This document shows positions 1-7,169 of a DNA stretch of 16,832 nt, piece by piece. A program made the position numbers and the translations under genes. The notes beneath the pieces are model-generated. The model was not told where the DNA came from. It searched no databases and saw nothing but the letters and a program-made list of their open reading frames with translations. The first letter of the stretch is position 1; every line of letters starts with the position of its first letter. Origin of the DNA: an uncultured Solobacterium sp. Lineage in GTDB: Bacteria; Bacillota_I; Bacilli_A; Erysipelotrichales; Erysipelotrichaceae. The stretch spans positions 1 to 16,832 of the forward strand of contig CALISH010000160.1 of NCBI GenBank assembly GCA_938041275.1, given 5' to 3'.

Positions 1-203
1 TCTGCCACATCTATACCCATATGAACACACCTGTGGCGGCCATTGAAAACGGTATCGGTACCATTCACGAACACTTGAACTGGAAGCCAGACTATACACA
101 CCAAGCCGCATCACACCTTAAGAAACAAGGCTTGTTATATGTAACAAATGGGTACTATATGCTGACCGATAAAGGGGTGGCGCAAGTGAAAGAAATTATT
201 TAA
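1..203 (+). CDS. C-terminal end of an unidentified protein with a winged-helix-like tail (5' truncated)
   Basis: The frame is open from base 3 to the TAA at 201-203, so this is the end of a gene that begins outside the window. The ATG at 21 is probably internal, because the frame stays open to the window edge and no ribosome binding site precedes it. The visible 66 or so residues read like a winged helix-turn-helix: helices around NWKPDYTHQAASHLKKQGLL, then a strand-turn GYYMLTDKG and a final helix ending in KEII. Similar tails occur in MarR/DtxR-like regulators and at the C-terminus of some metal ABC permeases (MntB/TroC type). I cannot tell which from this piece. It converges on the minus-strand acetyltransferase at 341-829, with a bidirectional terminator between them. 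Confidence 0.55.
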   Translation, partial: CHIYTHMNTPVAAIENGIGTIHEHLNWKPDYTHQAASHLKKQGLLYVTNGYYMLTDKGVAQVKEII

Positions 204-260
204 TTAACCATATGGGTTTTGGTAAGCACAATGATAGACAAATCCGTATAGGTTAATTAA
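200..260. repeat. Inverted repeat overlapping the stop codon
   Basis: TTAATTAACC at 200-209 is the exact reverse complement of GGTTAATTAA at 251-260. The arms can be extended, with one bulge, to ATATGG / CCGTAT. The left arm contains the TAA stop of the preceding gene. No U-tract follows the right arm, so it is not a typical Rho-independent terminator. It could stabilise the 3' end of the mRNA or be the remains of a small repeat. Confidence 0.4.
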
Positions 261-300
261 ATGAATTGTAGAAACTTAATATTTCTCCCAACAAAAATAA

Positions 301-337
301 GCTGAAATCAATGCACTGCAAAGATTTCAGCTTTTTT
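301..337. terminator. Bidirectional Rho-independent terminator
   Basis: A perfect 9-bp stem GCTGAAATC (301-309) / GATTTCAGC (323-331) with a 13-nt loop is followed by TTTTTT on the plus strand. On the minus strand it is followed by a U-rich run (complement of ACAAAAATAA at 291-300). It lies between two convergent genes and should terminate both. Confidence 0.85.
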
Positions 338-340
338 AAT

Positions 341-829
341 CTACAATACGATTCGCATTTGATACCATTTAGCACCGCCATGATCAGATACAGATTTACC
401 TTCATTTAAAAAGCCAAACTTAGCGTAATAGTGAATCTTTTCTTCCTTACAAGTTAGAATTACGCCTTTACGTTTTTCCTCTCTCGCAAGATTGATAAAA
501 GCCTCAATTAACTTACCACCTACACCGCGATTCCGGTATTCTGGCATTGTATTTAGGCCAAAAATCATCTGCCATGCCCCATCAGGATTGTGCATAGATG
601 CATCAGCAAACATCTCATCGGTTAGGATTTCATCATCCGTTACAAATCCATCGATAAAACCAATCGGCGTATCGCCATCAAAGGCAATTAAAAACTGGCC
701 TGCATAATGGTCTAATCGTTCCTTAAAAGCCTCACGAGGCGCCGCCTCAGCAGGAGGAAAACAGGTTGATTCTATATGTGTTACTAAATCTAAATCTGCA
801 GTTGTCGCTTTTCGTATTAATATATCCAT
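341..829 (-). CDS. GNAT-family N-acetyltransferase
   Basis: A 162-residue protein with the Gcn5-related acetyltransferase fold, predicted to transfer an acetyl group from acetyl-CoA to an unknown small-molecule or protein amine in the cytoplasm. The acetyl-CoA pyrophosphate loop is seen as RNRGVGGKL (R/Q-x-x-G-x-G/A), preceded by the strand with NTMPEYR. The C-terminal part YYAKFGFLNEG is the usual 'F/Y-x-K-x-GF' end of the fold. The start is placed at the internal Met (MDILIRK), because GGAG lies 6 nt upstream of it and the homologous fold begins there. The frame stays open upstream to an ATG at 877, but those 16 residues (MIANWYADNVDMMENN) are out-of-frame sequence from the preceding GNAT fragment. 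It is the last gene of a minus-strand cluster and ends just before the terminator at 301-337. Confidence 0.85.
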   Translation of the reverse strand: MDILIRKATTADLDLVTHIESTCFPPAEAAPREAFKERLDHYAGQFLIAFDGDTPIGFIDGFVTDDEILTDEMFADASMHNPDGAWQMIFGLNTMPEYRNRGVGGKLIEAFINLAREEKRKGVILTCKEEKIHYYAKFGFLNEGKSVSDHGGAKWYQMRIVL

Positions 830-861
830 ATTGTTCTCCATCATATCTACATTGTCTGCAT

Positions 862-1058
862 ACCAATTCGCTATCATCCATGACGCAAATAAGACCGACT
901 AAACGGTCACCATCCCAGACACTAATCACACGAGAGGAATTTATGAGCGCCTTGTGTAATCGATTAGGATATTTACCTACCACCCAACGAACAGACAGAA
1001 ATAAATCTGCTACCTGTTGAGGGGTAAAATTCTTTTCTTCGGTATAGGTAATCGCCAT
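862..1058 (-). pseudogene. N-terminal remnant of a second GNAT acetyltransferase
   Basis: The first roughly 65 codons read as a normal GNAT N-terminus: MAITYTEEKNF, the helix VADLFLSVRWVVGKYP, then ALINSS, and the strand pair VISVWDGDRLVGLICVMDDS. It has a good ribosome binding site (AAAGGAG about 5 nt before the ATG). After DDSELV the sequence stops resembling the family: the acetyl-CoA loop and the C-terminal half are missing, and the frame runs as unrelated residues over the start of the next GNAT gene (829). The simplest reading is a deletion that removed the 3' two-thirds of this gene and joined its stump to the leader of the downstream acetyltransferase. Any product would lack the cofactor site. 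The exact break point (about 862) is an estimate. Confidence 0.75.
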
Positions 1059-1083
1059 AAAAGCTCCTTTATGTAATTCAAAA

Positions 1084-2136
1084 TCACCATGGATTTAATA
1101 ACGTAGTAGATTTATCAAAAGTTAACGTACATAGTGTAGGATTCGTCTTATCTAGATAAGCAATAAACACTATTTTAGAAAATATCTTTTCTTTCATATA
1201 CAATGCTTTTTTGAAATCATCTTTCATGTATTTACTAAATAACTCAGGAAGAGTAAATCGTGCGCTAAGACTTCTAATCTCATTACCATTATTATCTATT
1301 GGTACTATAACCCATTCATCACTATTTTCTCGATTGAAATGTATTGAAATATTTGGGTGTGGATTACTTTTTAGTAACTCATTAAAAGCTGCGTCTGCAA
1401 ATAAGGGAATCATATTCACACTATTTATTGTAGCTAAAAATATATATTTACCCTTAATTGTTTCCCTTAAAGATAATATTGATTCTACTAATAATCTATT
1501 ACCAATACATTCAAGGGCTTGTTCATACTTCCATTCATCAATTTCTTCTGTGTGAATTAAATAGGAAAAGCTTCTTTTGAATGTTTTAAACAAATTCTTT
1601 TCTATATCGTCAGTATCTAACATTAATATATCAACAATATTCTCAATAGAGTCTGTAATATATTTATATTCACGACCTGATAAGTCAATTAAATGTATCT
1701 TATGTGCAATAGCATAACGTTGTGCATCATTAGAAAATCCAGACGTTGAAAATATCGCATAATGATAGTTATACCTAGCAAGAAATAACTCGGACAATGT
1801 CATATTTACAGTTGAATAATTAGTATTAATATCATCAAGAATTCCCACTCCCATTCTGACTTTCTCAATGCCAACTGGTCTATCTGATGAATAAAACTTA
1901 GCTTCTACAAACAACCTTAATGGATAAATAAAAGGAGGAGTGACTCTAAATGTTCCTAGCGTATCAAACTGGTGATAACCACCACGTCCTTTAACTTTTA
2001 ATCCATTACGGCCACAACTTTTAAATTCATCAGTATCACCAATATTCTCATCTGTAATTACTTCATATCCATTTACTTCAATTAACTTTGATAACACTAC
2101 CTCTAAAAGGTATCCTTTTGCCTGTTGTTTATTCAT
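1084..2136 (-). CDS. Mrr-like PD-(D/E)xK endonuclease, probable restriction or defence protein
   Basis: A 350-residue protein whose N-terminal about 170 residues look like a restriction-endonuclease fold. There is a leading helix AKGYLLEVVLSKLIEVNGYEV, a conserved-looking GRGGYHQFDTLG carrying the candidate catalytic Asp, and FVEAKFY giving the E-x-K pair. Further on comes FSTSGFSNDAQRYAIAHKIHLID, which is the pattern seen in Mrr-type domains ('T-sGF-...A..yA...i.lID'). Members of this fold cut DNA, often modified or foreign DNA. The C-terminal 180 residues are not recognised. The start is supported by AGGAG 10 nt upstream. It lies 40 nt downstream of a GNAT gene and 25 nt upstream of the GNAT fragment, so all four may be co-transcribed. 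No methyltransferase is nearby, which fits a solitary (type IV-like) nuclease. Target and activity are inferred. Confidence 0.65.
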   Translation of the reverse strand: MNKQQAKGYLLEVVLSKLIEVNGYEVITDENIGDTDEFKSCGRNGLKVKGRGGYHQFDTLGTFRVTPPFIYPLRLFVEAKFYSSDRPVGIEKVRMGVGILDDINTNYSTVNMTLSELFLARYNYHYAIFSTSGFSNDAQRYAIAHKIHLIDLSGREYKYITDSIENIVDILMLDTDDIEKNLFKTFKRSFSYLIHTEEIDEWKYEQALECIGNRLLVESILSLRETIKGKYIFLATINSVNMIPLFADAAFNELLKSNPHPNISIHFNRENSDEWVIVPIDNNGNEIRSLSARFTLPELFSKYMKDDFKKALYMKEKIFSKIVFIAYLDKTNPTLCTLTFDKSTTLLNPW

Positions 2137-2176
2137 GCTAAAGCGCTCCTAAATTATAAGTGCAAAACATATTTTG

Positions 2177-2638
2177 CTACAATCTCTTACTCATATAGAT
2201 AACATCGTCCATAGGGTTCTGATAATACGACTCGCATTCAACAAAGCCATGCTTTTTATACAAATGGATTGCTGCTTGCAACGGTTCAATTGTATCTAGT
2301 ACCATTTCTTTATATCCAGAGGCCTTAGCATGGTCCATAATACTTTCAATCAGACGATTACCGAGAGCATGACCACGACTCTCAGGAGTCACATAGAGGC
2401 GTTTCATTTCACAACGGATATCGCTATGCTGATAATACGCCACCATACCAAGAACAACACCATTGTCATCTACTGCCACCAACAATTCACTATTTGGCGC
2501 CGTATATTTCTCACCGATATCTGCTAATTCCTTATCTAAATTCTGAAAGGACAAATCGCGACCAAGCCATTGTATATACTCTTGAATTAGTTTTTTTACT
2601 TTATCTAAATACGGTTTGCCATCAATTATTTTAATCAT
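2177..2638 (-). CDS. GNAT-family N-acetyltransferase
   Basis: A 153-residue, full-length GNAT protein. The acetyl-CoA-binding motif is ESRGHALGNRLI, preceded by the strand CEMKRLYVTPE and followed by VLDTIEPLQAAIHLYKKHGFVEC, the typical 'A..LY.k.GF' C-terminal motif. The N-terminal half carries acceptor-binding helices (YLDKVKKLIQEYIQWL). It probably acetylates a small amine or an amino-acid derivative; the substrate cannot be read from sequence. GGAG lies 5 nt before the ATG. The gene is first in the minus-strand cluster running into the Mrr-like nuclease. Its base composition is closer to prfC than to the A+T-rich island genes, so it may belong to the resident chromosome. Confidence 0.85.
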   Translation of the reverse strand: MIKIIDGKPYLDKVKKLIQEYIQWLGRDLSFQNLDKELADIGEKYTAPNSELLVAVDDNGVVLGMVAYYQHSDIRCEMKRLYVTPESRGHALGNRLIESIMDHAKASGYKEMVLDTIEPLQAAIHLYKKHGFVECESYYQNPMDDVIYMSKRL

Positions 2639-2668
2639 ATAAGCTCCAATGGATATAATACTCTACAA

Positions 2669-2821
2669 TTATTTTTTCCCATATGGCTTATGTTGAAAGA
2701 TTTCTTTGACAATCCCTTCACCATCATTAAAATTTACTCCTAACTGCTGATTAGAACCCTTTATAACAAGATGAGGACAATACTTTCCATTATTCAAATT
2801 CGGTGAGGTTCTCCTCTTCTT
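2669..2821 (-). pseudogene. Decayed C-terminal remnant resembling an EF-Tu-domain-like small protein
   Basis: A frame without a usable start codon reads KKRRTSPNLNNGKYCPHLVI, then KGSNQQLGVNFNDGE, and ends GIVKEIFQHKPYGKK before TAA. The order 'R-x-s-P ... G-Y-x-P-H-l-v-i-k-g ... l-G-V-x-F-x-D-G' resembles small EF-Tu domain-like proteins that turn up as immunity-type or accessory genes. The frame stays open upstream into the end of the 169-residue gene, but no Met or Val start with a ribosome binding site is present. It is best read as the tail of a broken gene. The match is by eye and modest. Confidence 0.35.
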
Positions 2822-2904
2822 ACTGAAGAAAGCAACTATACAGCAAATAGAAAAATCTAAATTGCTCGTAACAAAACAGCCCCAATCATTAATATTTAAA
2901 CATT

Positions 2905-3414
2905 TTAAATAAAAACATCTTTATATAATACTATCACTTCTTTTGCATATTTCGCAGCTCTAGGAATACGCAATCTTTTATAATAATCAGCTAATATCTC
3001 TTGATGATTCTTCAAAATATCAAATTCAATGATATACATAGCAACACTTGTTTTAGAATAGTTTCCTACTTCAATTGTAGCTGATACATCCCCGTCAGAA
3101 ACTTCCTCTCCTTCTGGAAATTCACCATCAGGATTTGCGTCAATAGTATCATCGCTATATTGATAAAACTTTTTACTCCAAATGATAATATCTTCACCAT
3201 ATTCTTCTATCATTTGCTTGTAAAACTGCACCATTTCATTTTCTGGAAGCACCTTACAATTAAAACCTTCAAGTAAGAATTGTCTTTGTCTCAATCGATT
3301 TTTTAGTTCTTCTATTTCAACACTTTGTACGTCTTGATTAAAGTTTTCTACACCTAGTTCTTTTATAATACCTAAATATATGTCACCATCTAGAAATTCT
3401 TTTATAGTTTCCAT
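2905..3414 (-). CDS. Hypothetical acidic protein, 169 residues
   Basis: I do not recognise this protein. It is soluble, with no signal peptide or membrane segment. A helix rich in charged residues (QSVEIEELKNRLRQRQFLL) is followed by a second helical block. The middle is acidic, with a run of Asp/Glu and Gly (DANPDGEFPEGEEVSDGDVS). A strand-helix C-terminus contains YYKRLRIPRAAKYAKE. AAGGA lies about 9 nt before the ATG. It follows the reverse transcriptase gene on the same strand after a 199-bp gap that holds the start of a small broken gene, and it is followed by another remnant. That setting, small acidic protein among gene fragments, is reminiscent of immunity-gene arrays or of antitoxin-like accessory proteins, but nothing in the sequence proves either. 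Confidence 0.6.
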   Translation of the reverse strand: METIKEFLDGDIYLGIIKELGVENFNQDVQSVEIEELKNRLRQRQFLLEGFNCKVLPENEMVQFYKQMIEEYGEDIIIWSKKFYQYSDDTIDANPDGEFPEGEEVSDGDVSATIEVGNYSKTSVAMYIIEFDILKNHQEILADYYKRLRIPRAAKYAKEVIVLYKDVFI

Positions 3415-3450
3415 AGCTTTAATTCCTTAACAATATTACTATCTTCCATT

Positions 3451-3549
3451 CTAAGTAACGATACTGAGGTAGTTCAATTCTATTTTCTGTATCCTTGCAT
3501 CATGGAGAGAATATCGGGGATACTCACCAAAAGATTTTGTTGTTTTCAT
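3451..3549 (-). pseudogene. N-terminal remnant of a small protein (SLHDARI motif)
   Basis: A 32-codon frame begins ATG at 3549, with GAGGT 3 nt upstream, and ends in TAG at 3451. It reads MKTTKSFGEYPRYSLHDARI followed by QKIELNYLSIVT. The stretch 'Y-x-x-S-L-H-D-A-R-I-x-x-I-E' resembles the start of longer proteins (roughly 100 residues or more) sometimes found as immunity proteins. In the adjacent frame the reading continues openly (LLRMEDSNIVKELKLWKL) to a stop at the start of the next gene, as a frameshifted relic would. It is either a truncated gene or a genuine micropeptide between the reverse transcriptase and the 169-residue protein. Confidence 0.35.
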
Positions 3550-3613
3550 AGGACCTCGTTATGTAGCTAATAAATACCAAAGGTTAAAGTTCAATTAATA
3601 AAAGCCTAATTTA

Positions 3614-5173
3614 TTAATCAATATCATATTTCGTTTTTATAGAACTATCAATAAAACTTACACCAGCCTTTTTCATTAATCGCCATTCATTAGACAAACT
3701 CCCCCAAGTTAAAGCTTCATAACAAAAAAGCCAATATCGATCCATATCTGTATTCTTTAACTCCATAGCAACTTTATTTAGTGGCTTCACTTGCGTGGCC
3801 TTTCGATTCCAACCATTTTGTCTCATAAAATAAATCCAAGTCATTATCAACAATAAGCAATTTTTACTATCAATAACATACTCTTGCGCCTTTTGATAAT
3901 TACCATCAAATCCATCAAGGATAAAATCAAATTTTATCGAAAAATAAATCGCATAACATAAGCTCTCATAATCATTTATTTTCACTGCATCCTGATATAT
4001 CATATCTGAAAATTTTTTAATTTCTTCTTTATCTACCTTATATGGTTCAAATACAAATTCTTCCATTAAAGGAAGTAAATATGGATAAAGGATCGCCAAA
4101 TGCATAACTCTTTTTGTGATTAATAACTTTCCATTTTTTGATTTACTTAAGCCTCTTAATGTTTTAATGGCATAATTTACAATCGCATAATCACCAGATT
4201 CTACCGCAAGTTTTAAAGCTGTATCTATAAATGTATTAACCTGAGTATATTTTAATATTCTTGAATTACTGTCTCCAATTAGCCCTTTAAGAGTATGCTT
4301 CCAAGTCTTATCTACACCAATTGGTAGCTCAACTACTTTTGTTTTCTTATGATTGAGGTGTAAGTCAAATTCATATAATGCTTCCTCAAGATCAACAATA
4401 AAACATTGTGCTTCTTTGTGACTTTTAACATAACAATCATAATCATCTATAGCCCTAACATAACGGTAACCTTTCTCATACAACTTCCTATCAACAACCG
4501 TTAAAATAATTTCTGAAAGTAGATTGGAAGAATGAGGCCCGATAAGAATTCCATGTGTTTCACCATGATGCATATCGGAACATGCACTGTCAATTTTGTT
4601 ATACCAGGCACTGTTATCCTTATGATTTTTTTTAGCCGTTTCTTTTCCCACTAATGCCCAAGGTATTGAGTGACTATAAATACTTGGAAAGCATGTAGAT
4701 ATATCTGCTTTAACTAAATACCTACTAGCACCATCTTCATGAAATAGTAAGTCCAACTCTGGATTACCATCAGTACGCCAGTCTTTATAATTCATTTCAA
4801 AGATTCGACGCTTTCCAGATTCTTTTCGAATATGAATACGACTAATACGATGTTTCTGATTAGCAGTTTGAGTTTGAAAGTGTTTTTTTATCTTAGCCCA
4901 GTTTGACTTTAGCTCTAAGTATAACAATTGATATTTAAATGGGTTAGGGATTCCCATAATACGTGGTGTACCTATATTTCGCATTACTCGAAAGCTTATA
5001 TACTCATTCCATCCTGGGGAAAATGAGGTTTCTAAACCTTTACAATACTCAAAAAATGGAACAGCAGTGAATACAGGAGGTAGCTTTTCTGCAAAAAAGC
5101 CATATGCAAGAAGACCTTCATACAATGCATCATCAGATATTTCATCCATAAAATCTATATATTTTTTATCCAT
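3614..5173 (-). CDS. Defence-type (DRT/UG/Abi-like) reverse transcriptase
   Basis: A 519-residue protein with the core motifs of a bacterial reverse transcriptase. The palm strand with the first catalytic Asp is YLVKADISTCFPSIY (about residues 153-167). The RT4-type motif is HGILIGPHSSNLLSEIIL (about 206-223). The catalytic pair sits in YVRAIDDYDCYV (about 237-248). LNHKKTKVVELP follows, as in the primer-grip region. The usual aromatic of the YxDD box is Ala here (A-I-D-D). Residues about 310-519 are a helix-rich tail (for example DYAIVNYAIKTLRGLSK) like the alpha-helical repeat region of Abi and DRT enzymes. No maturase, Cas1 or retron features are seen. Such enzymes make cDNA, sometimes without template, and block phage. 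It starts 88 bp after the helicase gene on the same strand, so it may be the third gene of that operon. AGGGG lies 11 nt upstream of the ATG. Confidence 0.8.
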   Translation of the reverse strand: MDKKYIDFMDEISDDALYEGLLAYGFFAEKLPPVFTAVPFFEYCKGLETSFSPGWNEYISFRVMRNIGTPRIMGIPNPFKYQLLYLELKSNWAKIKKHFQTQTANQKHRISRIHIRKESGKRRIFEMNYKDWRTDGNPELDLLFHEDGASRYLVKADISTCFPSIYSHSIPWALVGKETAKKNHKDNSAWYNKIDSACSDMHHGETHGILIGPHSSNLLSEIILTVVDRKLYEKGYRYVRAIDDYDCYVKSHKEAQCFIVDLEEALYEFDLHLNHKKTKVVELPIGVDKTWKHTLKGLIGDSNSRILKYTQVNTFIDTALKLAVESGDYAIVNYAIKTLRGLSKSKNGKLLITKRVMHLAILYPYLLPLMEEFVFEPYKVDKEEIKKFSDMIYQDAVKINDYESLCYAIYFSIKFDFILDGFDGNYQKAQEYVIDSKNCLLLIMTWIYFMRQNGWNRKATQVKPLNKVAMELKNTDMDRYWLFCYEALTWGSLSNEWRLMKKAGVSFIDSSIKTKYDID

Positions 5174-5261
5174 TTTAGCATTTACCCCTAATTCTTATAA
5201 TCCATCCCCTAAGAACTAAAATACTATATTCAATTGTATAATGAAACCGTTCTTTATAAAT

Positions 5262-7169
5262 TTAATCAATTGAAGAAACAGGTAAAACATTTTCTTCACC
5301 AAAAAATTCTTTGGCTTTATCTAATATTTCAGAATCTTGAGTAGGCAAATATATTACTAAATTCTTTTTTGCTCTTGTTATACATACATAAAATAGTTTT
5401 TTTGTTCTCATCTGAACATTATGATTTAATGATCCTTTCCCAAATAATGTATAAAAATCGTATTTATTCCAATTAGACTCTAATACAAGAAGTACATTAT
5501 CATATTCACTCCCCTTGACACTATGTTGAGTACAAATTGGTGAAAACTCTTTTAAGTACAATACACTTTTTCTATACTGTTTAAATGTTATATTTTTTAT
5601 TCGCTCCCATAAATAAAAGCCTTTATTTATAATATAGTCATCAAATAAATCATCTTTTTCGAGTAACCCCTTATCTTCTGCAAATGTTAAAACATCTTCT
5701 ATCCTTCTATCATCTTCTTTTACAAGATAATCAATTGCTTGCTTAAGGCAAATCTTATCCTCTCTTTTACGAATAGAAAACTTTGTTTTTCGTAGAAAAT
5801 CATTAAATCTATTCTCTTCATATAATTCAATAATCTCCTCTAATATATCCAACCTACATAAAATTTTATCTCTATAAGAATTGGCTTCATATTTACCGCT
5901 CATTCCATTTAACTTATATGACATAAGAGATTCCTTGGTGACTTTACATTTATTGTAAACTTTTTCCCATGGCATACCTTCTAATATACTATATATTGAC
6001 TTATAAATTTCTATTCCATTAATTTGATCCAATAAATCTACTTTATTAAATTTCGGTTTTACCTCTAATGCCAATTCTCCAAAAGTCTTATTATCATCTA
6101 AATCTTCTTTATCTATTTTGTCTTTTATCTTATTTATAAGTGTAGTTATCAAATCAGCATTATATAGATCATATAAATCTTTAAATCCAGCCATTTCAGC
6201 ATTATATTTATGTGTTAGTCTTAACTCTTTTGTTTGTTTTCCATCAGAGAAATCCCAAGATTCAAAAAATTCTTTGTCCTTTAAACTTATAACGTCATCT
6301 GTTTCATTACCATATAAAAATTTAATACTACCTTCTCTAATAGTACCATTCTTCATATTAGGTGCATTTATATCATCTGAAGGTATTTGTTCGATCCCAT
6401 CATCTCTAAATTTATTAGCTACTTCTATTACAGTTTTTGGATTCCTTCGGTTTTGCTTTTTTACTATTTTAGTTAAACCATATTGATTTAAATTACCAAC
6501 TCCATTGTCATATATAGATTGCATTGAATCCCCAAAAAAACCAATTACATTTTTTTTACTACTTTGCTCAAGATGCTTTAATAAAATATTAGTAACTAAA
6601 GGACTTGTATCTTGATATTCATCAACAAAAATGCACTCTGAAGTATCCTTTAAAATATCCGAAATTTTTTTGTATTTCTCAAACATTTTCTCTGCAACAA
6701 TTAAAATATGATCATGGCTGATTTTAACTACTTTATTACCATTTGGAGTTATAGAGTAATACTCATCATAGTCCACATAAAGATCACTGAAGTAATCTTT
6801 ACTAACTAATTTCTCACTATAATCTTTTGGTTTTTTAAAGCTACTTTCACTAGCATCATTGATAAGTTCAAGTAAAACATCTTTTATTTCAACCTGATAT
6901 TTCCTAATAAGACTCCATATAAACTCATGAATGGTTGATACTCTTATATTTTCATTTTCTGTTCTTGACAAAATTTCTGCAACTGCATTATTCGTGTATG
7001 TAATACATACTATCTTAATATCCGGCAATTCCTCTGTAAGTACATTTATCAAAGAAATTAACGAATATGTTTTTCCACTTCCAGCTCCACCTTCTAAAAT
7101 AAAATTCTTACGATCTTTGATACATTGAAGAGCTTGTAATACTTCCTTTTCTAAATCTCCCGCAGCCAT
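5262..7169 (-). CDS. gajB: UvrD/Rep-type superfamily 1 helicase, GajB-like
   Basis: A 635-residue SF1A helicase with all core motifs. Motif I/Walker A is EGGAGSGKTYSL (about 26-37), preceded by a Q-motif-like N-terminus. Motif II is CIFVDEYQDTSPL (about 178-190) and motif III is FGDSMQSIYDNG (about 212-223). Motif V is TQHSVKGSEYDNVLLVLES (about 547-565), and motif VI is KLFYVCITRAKKNL (about 591-604). It would couple ATP hydrolysis to DNA unwinding or sensing. It starts 19 nt inside the end of the OLD-nuclease gene, with a perfect AGGAGG 7 nt before the ATG, so translation is coupled. An OLD nuclease plus UvrD helicase is the gene content of Gabija, in which the helicase-like GajB assembles with GajA. 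This protein is longer than the classical GajB (about 500 residues), so it may be a divergent branch. Confidence 0.85.
   Translation of the reverse strand: MAAGDLEKEVLQALQCIKDRKNFILEGGAGSGKTYSLISLINVLTEELPDIKIVCITYTNNAVAEILSRTENENIRVSTIHEFIWSLIRKYQVEIKDVLLELINDASESSFKKPKDYSEKLVSKDYFSDLYVDYDEYYSITPNGNKVVKISHDHILIVAEKMFEKYKKISDILKDTSECIFVDEYQDTSPLVTNILLKHLEQSSKKNVIGFFGDSMQSIYDNGVGNLNQYGLTKIVKKQNRRNPKTVIEVANKFRDDGIEQIPSDDINAPNMKNGTIREGSIKFLYGNETDDVISLKDKEFFESWDFSDGKQTKELRLTHKYNAEMAGFKDLYDLYNADLITTLINKIKDKIDKEDLDDNKTFGELALEVKPKFNKVDLLDQINGIEIYKSIYSILEGMPWEKVYNKCKVTKESLMSYKLNGMSGKYEANSYRDKILCRLDILEEIIELYEENRFNDFLRKTKFSIRKREDKICLKQAIDYLVKEDDRRIEDVLTFAEDKGLLEKDDLFDDYIINKGFYLWERIKNITFKQYRKSVLYLKEFSPICTQHSVKGSEYDNVLLVLESNWNKYDFYTLFGKGSLNHNVQMRTKKLFYVCITRAKKNLVIYLPTQDSEILDKAKEFFGEENVLPVSSID

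Noticed and set aside
1211..1555. Plus-strand frame of 114 codons opposite the Mrr-like nuclease
   Set aside because: Low-complexity, no ribosome binding site, antisense to a gene with clear domain motifs.
2162..2177. Terminator between the second GNAT gene and the nuclease
   Set aside because: GCAAAA/TTTTGC makes a 6-bp stem with no U-tract; too weak to stop transcription within a likely operon.
3614..5173. Retron or group II intron reverse transcriptase
   Set aside because: No maturase or HNH domain, no retron-type YADD box, no recognisable msr/msd hairpin pair next to the gene, and the helical C-terminal tail fits Abi/DRT enzymes better.
6118..6486. Plus-strand frames inside the helicase, OLD nuclease and reverse transcriptase genes
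   Set aside because: They are antisense shadows of strong coding frames, without ribosome binding sites or recognisable motifs.
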